NCBI GenBank assembly: GCA_023395555.1
Contig: JAEWYQ010000074.1
Coordinates: 5,695 to 69,694 of the forward strand
Direction: 5' to 3'
Length of the DNA stretch: 64,000 bases
Origin: Bacillota bacterium
GTDB lineage: Bacteria > Bacillota > Clostridia > Lachnospirales > Lachnospiraceae
Shown here: positions 38,496 to 46,219 of the stretch, piece by piece
Position numbering within the stretch: the first letter of the stretch is position 1
How the letters are laid out: the number at the start of each line of letters is the position of its first letter
Program-made: the position numbers and the translations under genes
The notes under the pieces: model-generated
The model's database searches: none
Seen by the model: the letters and a program-made list of their open reading frames with translations, nothing else
Told to the model about the DNA's origin: nothing

Positions 38496-39392
38496 ATGCG
38501 GATATTAAATTTTGGATCATTAAATCTGGATCATGTATACTCGGTAGATCATTTTGTAACCCCTGGGGAGACCATCTCCTCCCATAAGCTGGAGATCCAT
38601 TGCGGAGGAAAGGGTCTGAATCAGTCCATCGCTCTTGCAAAAGCAGGGCTTACGGTACACCATGCGGGGAAAATCGGTTCCGACGGCAGAAGTTTATTAG
38701 AATTCCTGGAGGACTACGGGGTAAATACCGACCATATACAGATCTCCAAATTACGAACCGGCTGCGCAATCATACAAGTGGATAAAAACGGCCAGAATGC
38801 CATTCTGTTGTACGGAGGGGCCAACCATGATACGGATGAATCCCTGATCCGCTCTGTCATTGGCGGTTTCGATAAGGGGGATTGTCTTCTGCTGCAGAAT
38901 GAGATCAACCACCTGGGTTTGATCATGGAACAGGCCCATAAGACGGGTATGAAAATCATATTTAACCCATCCCCGGCAGATGACCTTCTGAAGGAATTGC
39001 CCCTGGAATATGTATCCCTCTTTCTTATTAATGAGATAGAAGGGGAGATCATAAGCGGATATCAGGAGCCGGAGGCCATCCTGGAGGAAATCCGCCGCAG
39101 ATACCCGGAAAGCGGGGTTTTGCTGACCATGGGAGAAAAGGGAGCGTATTATCAGGACGGGGAGGGAACCTGGCAATGCAATAGCTTCAAGGCAGAGGTG
39201 GTTGATACCACTGCCGCCGGTGATACCTTTACCGGTTATTTTCTGGCCGGTTTACTCAATAACCTGCCCATGGAACAGACTCTGAGGCAGGCATCCATGG
39301 CTGCGTCCATTGCGGTATCCAGAGCGGGTGCTGCCGTATCCATCCCTTATCGAAGAGAAGTCCTGAAGCGGTTGAACGAAGAAGCTCTGTAG
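38496..39392 (+). CDS. ribokinase/PfkB-family sugar kinase
   Basis: A 298-residue PfkB-family kinase. The first signature is GGKGLNQSIALAKAG near residue 33, and the second is VDTTAAGDTFTGYFLAGLLN near 232, with the catalytic Asp in GDTF. FGSLNLDHVYSV at the start and the NEIE segment (INEIEGEII) match ribokinases. The substrate may be ribose, a deoxyribose or another ring sugar. It lies 49 bases after the GntR gene and is probably co-transcribed. Confidence 0.88.
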   Translation: MRILNFGSLNLDHVYSVDHFVTPGETISSHKLEIHCGGKGLNQSIALAKAGLTVHHAGKIGSDGRSLLEFLEDYGVNTDHIQISKLRTGCAIIQVDKNGQNAILLYGGANHDTDESLIRSVIGGFDKGDCLLLQNEINHLGLIMEQAHKTGMKIIFNPSPADDLLKELPLEYVSLFLINEIEGEIISGYQEPEAILEEIRRRYPESGVLLTMGEKGAYYQDGEGTWQCNSFKAEVVDTTAAGDTFTGYFLAGLLNNLPMEQTLRQASMAASIAVSRAGAAVSIPYRREVLKRLNEEAL

Positions 39393-39485
39393 AGGGTATA
39401 CAAAAAATTTAGCCCCGGAAGTAAACTCTTTTAAAAAAAATGACGATATATAGTGAAATTGGACTATTTTGGGGGCGTATGGAAG

Positions 39486-40370
39486 ATGAAGAGATTAGGG
39501 ACTACTTTTTTTTGCTTATTTTTTCTGGGGGCAGTTGTAACAGAGGCGTATTTTATTCAGAGAGGCAACGGGGATTATATCAGTGTAATCGGAATAGGAG
39601 TTGTATTGATGATTTCCGGATATCTCCTTTTGGATTCTATCCGCAGTAAGCTGGCAGAACAGGGAAAGAGTATAAGGAATTATTTGGACGGGATGTACCG
39701 GGAAGAGATCCGGCGAAGAGATGAGCAGCTGACGGAGCTGATTCATATTCAGAAGGCAGCCTATGGGTTGACCAAGAAGAATATGACGGCAATAACGGCC
39801 CAGCTGGAGGAAATGCAAAAGCGGGTGGAGACGCTGGAGCTGCTGCAAAGAAAAGGGCTGGAAGGTCAGAAAAATATTCTTAATATAGAAATCAATCATA
39901 ATAAGATGAACACCAAACAGCTGATAAAAGCGGTGAAGGAGACCGGAGATCAGACAGAGACAAGGGAATTGCTTCAAAAAATTGCAGAGAGCATCTCTTC
40001 CCTGCAAAGCATCTCTTACCAGGGGGATATGCAGGAGAAGCAAAAGATAGGGGAATACACACAGGCTCAGGAGGAGACGGCTGCCATTGCATATGACAGC
40101 TGGCTGTCAAAAGAGCCTGCAGCCGCAGAGGAAATGGCTGCGAAAGAATCGATTGCGGAAGGCTGGGATGATTGGGAAGAAGAAAACCCGGAGACCGCTG
40201 CATCCATTCAGGAGGAGACGGTATCCGGGAAAGAGGAAGAAGCCGCAGGAGCAGGCGAAATCGTGACGGAACAGGCCTCGGCAGCGGAAAGCGTCTCCTT
40301 ACATGGCGATCCCAATAAAGCGTTGTCCGCGGATGAAATAGCCCAGCTGTTTGCTTCCTTTGGCCAATAA
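39486..40370 (+). CDS. membrane-anchored coiled-coil protein with LSADEIAQLF tail
   Basis: Not a family I can name with certainty. The 294-residue product has two hydrophobic segments at the N-terminus (about residues 6-24 and 31-51), then a long charged region (about 55-165) predicted as coiled coil (EEIRRRDEQLTELIHIQ, MQKRVETLELLQRK). An acidic, Ala/Glu-rich region follows, and the protein ends ALSADEIAQLFASFGQ. This last motif resembles the short EIDALL-type peptides of FliM and FliY that bind chemotaxis proteins, but the resemblance is only a pattern. The ATG at 39486 is preferred; a GTG at 39453 has no ribosome binding site. It converges with the carboxypeptidase gene with one base between the stop codons. 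Confidence 0.65.
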   Translation: MKRLGTTFFCLFFLGAVVTEAYFIQRGNGDYISVIGIGVVLMISGYLLLDSIRSKLAEQGKSIRNYLDGMYREEIRRRDEQLTELIHIQKAAYGLTKKNMTAITAQLEEMQKRVETLELLQRKGLEGQKNILNIEINHNKMNTKQLIKAVKETGDQTETRELLQKIAESISSLQSISYQGDMQEKQKIGEYTQAQEETAAIAYDSWLSKEPAAAEEMAAKESIAEGWDDWEEENPETAASIQEETVSGKEEEAAGAGEIVTEQASAAESVSLHGDPNKALSADEIAQLFASFGQ

Positions 40371-40371
40371 C

Positions 40372-41793
40372 CTACAAATTAAGAAAATCATCATCCCGGT
40401 ATGCTTTGCGGCGTGCGCGCTTCTTATAATATGCGCTTCTGCGCTTGAGCCGGGGACGTTCCACCAGGATAAAATAGGCTACAACGATTAATACAAACAG
40501 CCCTATGATACCTCCGAGGATAATCGGGCGAAGGCTTTTCTCAGCCTTCTCCGGTACGGGATCCTCAGGGGAGGAAGTAGGGTTGTTTTCTTTGGCGGGG
40601 GGTGGACTCTGGGCCAGCCGGAGTGATTCCGCACTGTGATACAGGATGTCCGCTCCGCCCACATATTTCCCCTGATAGGTATAGGAAATCTTCCCGATAA
40701 CCTTATTAGAGTCCGGGTCCGCAGTCTGTTCCGAGGGAGGATAGAAGGTAATCTCCTTGACGGCATCTGGTGCAAAAGCGCTGTTTGGTAAAATCAAATA
40801 TCCGTTTTTATCTGTAATGATGGGAGAGGCCGCCTTGCTCAACAGGGGATTATACCGGGTGAACATGGGGGACTCATCCAGTATCTGGGCTGTCTCCTGA
40901 TCTCCGATGGGGTAAACGGAGAAGTTATCAAAGCCAAAGTCAAATAATTTCTGGGTATCGGTATACTGATGCGCGCTGGTATCATCCCTCATAATGACGC
41001 AGATTAATTCCAGATTCCCGCGCTTGGCTACGGATACCAAAGTATATTTGGATTTGGAGGTGTAGCCTGTCTTGCCCCCGATGCAGTCATCGTAATGGTA
41101 GGTCTGCTTCAGGATGAATTTATGATGGTTAGCACAGTACCTGGTCTCAGACTGGATATTAGTGGGGGGAATCCGATAGGTCCTGGTTCCGAAAATCTTA
41201 CGGAAGGTTTCATTTTTCATGGCTTCCCTGGTGATCAGGGCCATATCATAAGCGGAAGTATAATGATTCTCATTATGGAGGCCATGAGAGTTGACAAAAT
41301 TCGTATTTTTGCAGCCCAGGTCCCGGGCGCGCTCCGTCATCATCCTGGCGAATTCATCCATGGTGCCGCCCACATGCTCGGCCATGGCATAGGCTACCTC
41401 ATTGGCGGATTCCAGAAGAAGGGCATAGAGGCACTGCTGCATGGTAAGCTGCTCGCCCACATCAATTCCGATGCGGCTGCTGTCCACATCGATATCAAAA
41501 ACAGATTTTTTGGAAAAGGTAACGATATCGCCCAGGTTGGAGTTCTCAATGGCCAGCAGGGCCGTCATGATCTTGGTAATACTGGCGGGGTAATGCACCT
41601 CGTCCATGTTCTTCTCGTAAAGGATAAGTCCGGTGGAGGCCTCCATTACAATTGCAGATTCTGCAAAAACCTGAGGCCCTTCCGGCCAGCTCTCGCCGGC
41701 TTCTACGGAAGAAGCCTTCGCAGAAGCTGCAAAGAACAAGGGTGACAGAAATATAAGAATTAAGCTCGTAAGAGCAGTTATTTGCCGTTTCAT
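40372..41793 (-). CDS. dacF: D-alanyl-D-alanine carboxypeptidase (DacF/PBP5 type)
   Basis: A 473-residue penicillin-binding protein that trims the terminal D-Ala from peptidoglycan stem peptides. A signal peptide (about 1-28) is followed by the active-site motifs SxxK in PASITKIMTALLA (about residue 70), SxN in ESANEVAYAMAEHV (about 132), and KTG in IGGKTGYTSKSKYT (about 240). After the C-terminal beta domain, a proline-rich linker leads to a membrane helix (IILGGIIGLFVLIVVAYFIL) and a basic tail, so it is anchored at the C-terminus by a true helix rather than an amphipathic one. AGGAGG precedes the ATG. Confidence 0.93.
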   Translation of the reverse strand: MKRQITALTSLILIFLSPLFFAASAKASSVEAGESWPEGPQVFAESAIVMEASTGLILYEKNMDEVHYPASITKIMTALLAIENSNLGDIVTFSKKSVFDIDVDSSRIGIDVGEQLTMQQCLYALLLESANEVAYAMAEHVGGTMDEFARMMTERARDLGCKNTNFVNSHGLHNENHYTSAYDMALITREAMKNETFRKIFGTRTYRIPPTNIQSETRYCANHHKFILKQTYHYDDCIGGKTGYTSKSKYTLVSVAKRGNLELICVIMRDDTSAHQYTDTQKLFDFGFDNFSVYPIGDQETAQILDESPMFTRYNPLLSKAASPIITDKNGYLILPNSAFAPDAVKEITFYPPSEQTADPDSNKVIGKISYTYQGKYVGGADILYHSAESLRLAQSPPPAKENNPTSSPEDPVPEKAEKSLRPIILGGIIGLFVLIVVAYFILVERPRLKRRSAYYKKRARRKAYRDDDFLNL

Positions 41794-41923
41794 AAAAACC
41801 TCCTGGGGTAACGTGGATTTATCACAGGGACGAATTTCAGCGGGGGTGAACCCGAAGCTTTAATACAATAGCAGATAATATTTTACTATAAGGGATGTCC
41901 GGTGTAAATATCAAAGCGGAAGT

Positions 41924-42541
41924 TTAGCGTATGAAATTAGTCCACTTTCTTGAAACTGGGTCAGGTTCAGGAAGAACAGCCTTGCTGTAATCCTTGATCT
42001 TTAACATCCAGGACATATTATTGGCCAAATTCCTCAGCACGCTCATGCCCTCGTCGTCCTGGGTCGCCTCGCCGGGAGCTCCGCCGTGGATAACATTCCA
42101 ATAGTAGGAGGGAGCGATGAGCATCTCTGAGATCAGAAAATAGTTGTTCAGCTGATCAAAGGTGGTGATACCGCCGCTGCGCCGGGGAACCGCGATGGAG
42201 GCGCCGATTTTTAAGCGCAGCCGGCCGTGGTTGGGGTAGAATAACCGGTCGAGGAAGCTTTTCATGGTGCCGGCAATGCTGGCGTAGTAGACGGGGCTTC
42301 CCAATAGGATGCCGTCGGCAGCATATATTTTATCCACCAGTGCACGAAGCTCCTCGTCGGAGAAGACACAATAGCCTCCCCGGCAGCGGTTACAGCCGAT
42401 ACAGCCCTTTATCTCCAGATTGCCCACATGAAGAATCTCCGTTTCGATCTCCTGCTTCTCCAGCTCATCACATACGGTTTTTAATGCGGTATAAGTATTT
42501 CCCCTTGGTCTGGGGCTTCCGTTAATTGCGACTACCTTCAT
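41924..42541 (-). CDS. flavodoxin-fold NADPH-dependent FMN reductase family protein
   Basis: A 205-residue protein that opens MKVVAINGSPRPRGNTYTAL, the phosphate-binding loop of FMN. Two CxxC-like pairs occur (GCIGCNRCRGGYCVF), typical of the iron-sulfur flavoprotein-like subgroup of flavodoxin-fold reductases, although not enough to prove a cluster. LGSPVYYASIAGTMKSFLDR is the second flavin-binding segment. The physiological substrate is unknown. GGAGAACGGGAGA precedes the ATG. Confidence 0.85.
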   Translation of the reverse strand: MKVVAINGSPRPRGNTYTALKTVCDELEKQEIETEILHVGNLEIKGCIGCNRCRGGYCVFSDEELRALVDKIYAADGILLGSPVYYASIAGTMKSFLDRLFYPNHGRLRLKIGASIAVPRRSGGITTFDQLNNYFLISEMLIAPSYYWNVIHGGAPGEATQDDEGMSVLRNLANNMSWMLKIKDYSKAVLPEPDPVSRKWTNFIR

Positions 42542-42596
42542 TCTCCCGTTCTCCTTTCATGCGGATTATTCCCTAATATCACAATCCATAGTATAC

Positions 42597-42703
42597 AATG
42601 TCTGTCGACATTATAGCATGAACACAAGTGTTCACGCTAGGCACTGCGTGCCATGATGCGCACTCCCGCTGGTCGGCGCAGTATAATGTCTGTCGACATT
42701 ATA
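42597..42703. repeat. palindromic repeat element, copy B, with 19-bp direct repeats
   Basis: AATGTCTGTCGACATTATA occurs at 42597-42615 and again at 42685-42703. Between them lie a palindrome GAACACAAGTGTTC (42620-42633) and the hairpin GGCAC-TGC-GTGCC (42640-42652) followed by ATGATGCGCACT. The 26 bases 42639-42664 match copy A at 24004-24029 at 23 positions. Confidence 0.75.
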
Positions 42704-42837
42704 CTATATGAGCCAATGTTTTCAAAGGAGTTTTTTTACCGAAAGGAACAATTGACGAAGCGGTGGATTACTTTTATAATAGGAGACGCGAAGGACTCCG
42801 TATCATTCGCAGTATTTCATCAGAATGGAGAAGGAAC

Positions 42838-43497
42838 ATGAGACTTAGGAATATAAGAGGTTCGAGAGAAATGGTTGCGGCCAATGAGGCGGTAGTCCAT
42901 GAACCGGAGCAGCAAAAGGGCCGGTGGAAAAGTCTCTTTGGCAATGACCACCCGCTGCATGTGGAAATTGGTATGGGAAAAGGGAAATTTATTATGGAGC
43001 TTGCTGCGGCCAACCCCCGGATTAATTATATCGGTATTGAGAAATATTCCAGCGTATTGCTTCGGGCACTGGAGAAAAGGGCGGAGATGGAACTGCCAAA
43101 TCTATATTTTATACGCTTTGACGCGGAATATCTGGGTGAGATCTTTGACAGGGATGAGATAGACCGGATCTATCTGAATTTCTCTGATCCCTGGCCGAAG
43201 GACCGCCATGCGAAGCGCAGGCTGACCAGCAGAGAGTTCCTGGCCAAATACGACCGCTGCCTGAAGCAAGAGGGAGAAGTGATCTTTAAGACGGATAATC
43301 GTATGCTTTTTGATTTTTCTGTGGAAGAGGCGGCGGCCGCGGGATGGAAGCTGAAGGAAGTCACTTATGATCTGCATCACAGTGAGCATATGGAAGGAAA
43401 TATCATGACGGAGTATGAGGAGCGTTTTTCTGCCGAGGGGAATCCAATTCACAGATTGGTAGCTTACCGGGGGATTAATTCTGCCGATGGTTCATAG
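42838..43497 (+). CDS. trmB: tRNA (guanine-46-N7)-methyltransferase TrmB
   Basis: TrmB is a SAM-dependent enzyme that forms m7G46 in tRNA variable loops. The 219 residues start MRLRNIRGSREMVAANE. The SAM-binding motif is VEIGMGKGKFIMELAAANP, and the family hallmark NFSDPWPKDRHAKRRLTSREFL occurs near residue 120. The ATG at 42838 has GGAG 9 bases upstream; an upstream GTG at 42763 lacks a site and would add an unrelated stretch. The enzyme is often followed by thioredoxin genes in Clostridia. Confidence 0.94.
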   Translation: MRLRNIRGSREMVAANEAVVHEPEQQKGRWKSLFGNDHPLHVEIGMGKGKFIMELAAANPRINYIGIEKYSSVLLRALEKRAEMELPNLYFIRFDAEYLGEIFDRDEIDRIYLNFSDPWPKDRHAKRRLTSREFLAKYDRCLKQEGEVIFKTDNRMLFDFSVEEAAAAGWKLKEVTYDLHHSEHMEGNIMTEYEERFSAEGNPIHRLVAYRGINSADGS

Positions 43498-43528
43498 AAT
43501 GTTATAAATAAGCAGACAGGGTGATGCT

Positions 43529-43672
43529 ATGAGCAAGGGCTGGAAATCCCAGATTGCTAAGATTACCGGAACCAATCCGAAGGTCGACCGGAAGATTCTC
43601 AGAATAAAGAAGTCCTGGGATGAAGTAGCGGGTATATTGAATAAAGGTACCAAGAAGAAAAAGAAAAAGTAG
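43529..43672 (+). CDS. small basic conserved-looking protein
   Basis: A 47-residue frame starting MSKGWKSQIAKITGTNPKVD and ending in a lysine run before TAG. AGGGTG lies 6 bases before the ATG, and it starts 32 bases after trmB. It has no signal peptide and no cysteine; the composition suggests a nucleic-acid or ribosome-associated peptide, but this is a guess. I do not recognise a family. Codon use resembles its neighbours. Confidence 0.45.
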   Translation: MSKGWKSQIAKITGTNPKVDRKILRIKKSWDEVAGILNKGTKKKKKK

Positions 43673-43849
43673 CCTTTCATACTTGTTTTTTTGTAGATAC
43701 TGATATAATATATCCTTGTAACCACATAATAATAACAATTGTTGAGATACTAGTTAATTATAGGATGAATTCTTAACCGGAGAACCGGGAAAGCAGCGCT
43801 GCATACCAGGATAAAGACACCGGCTGAGATGAGGAATGGAGGAAAACAA

Positions 43850-44167
43850 ATGGCATTTCAATTTACAGATGCGAATTTTCAAAAAGAGGCATTAGAGTCA
43901 GATATTCCGGTATTGGTGGATTTTTATGCGGATTGGTGCGGTCCCTGCAAGATGGTTGCGCCGATTGTAGCTGAATTGGCTGATGAATATAAGGGAACCT
44001 TCAAGATTGGAAAGCTGAATGTGGATCAGGAGCAGGCGACTGCGGAAAAGTATCGTATCATGACAATTCCCACGCTGATGTTCATTAAGAACGGCGAGCC
44101 GGTGGATAAAATCATCGGGCTGGTGTCGAAGCAGGAACTTCAGGCAAAGCTGGATGCTCACAAATAA
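43850..44167 (+). CDS. trxA: thioredoxin
   Basis: A 105-residue thioredoxin with the active-site motif WCGPCK near residues 29-34, the buried Asp in FYADWCG, and the cis-proline in MTIPTLMFI near 73. GGAGG lies 7 bases before the ATG at 43850. It reduces disulfides with thioredoxin reductase, which is not in the window. A 14-bp hairpin follows. Confidence 0.96.
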   Translation: MAFQFTDANFQKEALESDIPVLVDFYADWCGPCKMVAPIVAELADEYKGTFKIGKLNVDQEQATAEKYRIMTIPTLMFIKNGEPVDKIIGLVSKQELQAKLDAHK

Positions 44168-44182
44168 GATGATAATCGGTGT

Positions 44183-44227
44183 AAATGGGAAGAAAAGCTT
44201 GTGGAATCAACAATTTTCTTCCCATTT
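44183..44227 (+). terminator. hairpin after trxA
   Basis: AAATGGGAAGAAAA pairs with TTTTCTTCCCATTT over 14 bp with a 17-base loop. The stem is strong but no T-run follows, so it may be a processing or stabilising structure as much as a terminator. Confidence 0.55.
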
Positions 44228-44290
44228 CATCGAAGGTTGCAAGGGATTTGACAGCAGTTTTTTGATTTTTCAAAAAAAATAAAAAAAACA

Positions 44291-44319
44291 CTTGCAATTT
44301 GTTTCTGGATTATATATAA
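44291..44319 (+). promoter_or_regulatory. promoter of the tRNA-Lys gene
   Basis: TTGCAA (44291-44296) and TATAAT (44314-44319) are separated by 17 bases. The tRNA starts 47 bases after the -10. Confidence 0.75.
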
Positions 44320-44366
44320 TAACACTTGCGTCCGGTGATGAAGACAAAGCAAGGACAAGCACATGA

Positions 44367-44439
44367 GCATCTCTAGCTCAGTTGGTAGAGCACCTGACTC
44401 TTAATCAGGGTGTCCAGGGTTCGAGCCCCTGGAGATGCA
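44367..44439 (+). tRNA. tRNA-Lys (anticodon CTT)
   Basis: Acceptor GCATCTC pairs with GAGATGC, D arm GCTC/GAGC, anticodon stem CCTGA/TCAGG with loop CTCTTAA (anticodon CTT, reads AAG), T arm CCAGG/CCTGG with loop around TTCGAGC, discriminator A. CCA is not encoded. Confidence 0.96.
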
Positions 44440-44569
44440 CTTACAAAGTATCGGTTTGGCAGACTTAGGAGCTGCTGGGTCGGTGCTTTTTTCTTGTGTA
44501 AAATCAAGGTTTTCAGCGATGTTACGGACACAAATAATTTATTTCGATCATTGCTGGCCGGGGTTATAA

Positions 44570-45109
44570 TTATTTTGGAGGATTGCAAACGCTGCAAGGC
44601 GTGTACATGGATTTTGCAGAAGATAGATCTATGGATATCTTGCTTTTGTTCAGATACCGACAGCCGCTCCTATGATATTTTGAACCGGTTTTAGTTACAT
44701 ATACGGTAATGCTCTTTTCGTTCTGTTTTTCGTCTGAGGATACCGTCTTAGTGGGAGTTGGTGTTGGGGTCGGGCTGGGCGAAGGAGCAGTTACTGCGTT
44801 ATCGGCATTACTGTCCACAACCGTAACGGTACAGGAGTACTTTTTCTTGTTGACAGTAGCGGTAACCGTAGCTTGTCCCGGTGATTTTGCAGTAATTTCC
44901 CCATGGCTGCTAACAGATGCAACCGTCTTTTTACTCGTGCTCCAGGCTACTTTATCATCTGTACCGCTCAGCTTCAATACAAGTGTTGAATCGACCTCCA
45001 TGGTAGCCTTTGCCTTGCTGATTTTAATTGTGGCGGCACTTGCTGATATAGGCATCGATAAAGACAAGCACATTACAAATATCAATAAGGATGATACAAT
45101 TCTCTTCAT
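44570..45109 (-). CDS. secreted Big_2 (Ig-like) protein with Cys-rich tail
   Basis: A 179-residue secreted protein. The signal peptide (about 1-27) ends near SASAA. A bacterial Ig-like group 2 domain follows (about 28-95; VAWSTSKKTVASVSSHGEIT and SPGQATVTATV are typical). A Pro/Ser/Thr linker leads to a C-terminal domain, VYVTKTGSKYHRSGCRYLNK then CSVCNPP, a short motif found at the end of various secreted Firmicute proteins (GCxxL...CxxC), perhaps metal binding. AAGGAGG precedes the ATG at 45109. The role at the cell surface is unknown. Confidence 0.75.
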   Translation of the reverse strand: MKRIVSSLLIFVMCLSLSMPISASAATIKISKAKATMEVDSTLVLKLSGTDDKVAWSTSKKTVASVSSHGEITAKSPGQATVTATVNKKKYSCTVTVVDSNADNAVTAPSPSPTPTPTPTKTVSSDEKQNEKSITVYVTKTGSKYHRSGCRYLNKSKISIDLSSAKSMYTPCSVCNPPK

Positions 45110-45221
45110 GATCTCCCTCCTTAAAATATAATTATTACAACACTTACCATTATAACAAATAATTAGAGGTATATCTAGCATAAATCACAAGCCGCCATGG
45201 TGCCTGACACCTATTTATACC

Positions 45222-45249
45222 TAAAGAAATAAGGGGTTTTAGCCGATGA
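45222..45249 (+). promoter_or_regulatory. candidate sigma-28 (SigD/FliA) promoter
   Basis: TAAA (45222-45225), 16 bases, then GCCGATGA (45242-45249) fit the flagellar sigma factor consensus TAAA-N15-GCCGATAA with one base more in the spacer and one mismatch. It lies about 100 bases upstream of a FliD-like gene. Confidence 0.6.
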
Positions 45250-45349
45250 TATAGATAACGGAAAGTTTCTATTCATTACATATACGAAAATATACGGGCA
45301 CAAGGATGAAGGATAGATTAATTAATACAAATCATAAGGAGAGATTATT

Positions 45350-46108
45350 ATGGCAGGGATATCTAATATTTTCGGCAACCAATATAATACCAACCGCAAT
45401 TCAGGTTTATTTTCAAACACGTCGGGCGCCAATTCTCCCATGAGCGGCATCAATTTATCGGATTATGCCAGCATCAGGAGCGGAAGCTATCAGAGGCTGC
45501 TGAAGGCTTATTATTCCAAGCAGGATGTGAAAAAGGAGGACGGGTCCTCGGCCCCGGCTTCCGGTGATACGGCGCAGAGCCTTGCTCTTACCAGGAGCAG
45601 CGCGGATGCTCTTAAGAAATCTGCGGACGCTTTGAACACGGCATCTCTTTGGGAAAAGAAAAAGATAACGGTGAAGGGCGAGGATGGAAAGGAAACCGTT
45701 ACCGAGGATTATGACTGGGCCGCTATTACCAAGGCGCTGAAAAGCTTTGTTAAGGATTACAACGACATGGTGGAGCAGGCAGGCAATTCCGATACGAAGG
45801 GCGTTCTCAGACATGCGGCCTGGATGACCGGTATGACGAAGGAAAATGCTAAGCTGCTCTCTGAGGCAGGGATTACTGTTGGCAAGGACAATAAGCTGGA
45901 ATTGGATGAGAATGATTTAAAGAAGGCCAATATCAGCACCTTAAAATCCTTGTTTACCGGCTATCATTCCTTTTCCTCGAAGATATCACAAAAGGCGGCC
46001 AGCATCGGAAATGCGGCGAAGGCTACCAGCGGAATTTATACCAGCAGCGGCGCCTATTCCAGGACAGCTGTGAAGAAGGAATCCAGCAAAGTAGATACAG
46101 AAGCGTAA
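45350..46108 (+). CDS. FliD-like flagellar-associated protein of unknown role
   Basis: A 252-residue protein with no signal peptide. The N-terminal half is Asn/Ser-rich (NIFGNQYNTNRNSGLFSN) and holds SDYASIRSGSYQRLLKAYYS, a motif I associate with uncharacterised proteins of flagellated Lachnospiraceae. The C-terminal half, FVKDYNDMVEQAGN ... AGITVGKDNKLELDENDLKK, resembles the C-terminal FliD region. A candidate flagellar sigma-28 promoter lies upstream. It could be an exported flagellar accessory protein or a cytoplasmic one. No other flagellar gene is in the window. Confidence 0.55.
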   Translation: MAGISNIFGNQYNTNRNSGLFSNTSGANSPMSGINLSDYASIRSGSYQRLLKAYYSKQDVKKEDGSSAPASGDTAQSLALTRSSADALKKSADALNTASLWEKKKITVKGEDGKETVTEDYDWAAITKALKSFVKDYNDMVEQAGNSDTKGVLRHAAWMTGMTKENAKLLSEAGITVGKDNKLELDENDLKKANISTLKSLFTGYHSFSSKISQKAASIGNAAKATSGIYTSSGAYSRTAVKKESSKVDTEA

Positions 46109-46219
46109 TAGATCCGCATATTTTCATAAGAATGGTTCATCCTATTCCTGGAAGTGTTATGAGCCGGGCCGCATGCTTATGGCCGTGCACCTCACTTAAG
46201 TCCAGGGAGGTATTCTTTG

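Noticed and set aside
41095..41745. 216-codon plus-strand frame opposite the carboxypeptidase
   Set aside because: Shadow of the PBP motifs on the other strand; no independent features.
45199..45212. GGTGCCTGACACC palindrome as a regulatory operator
   Set aside because: This short motif is common in many bacterial intergenic regions and only one copy was noticed here; nothing ties it to a gene.
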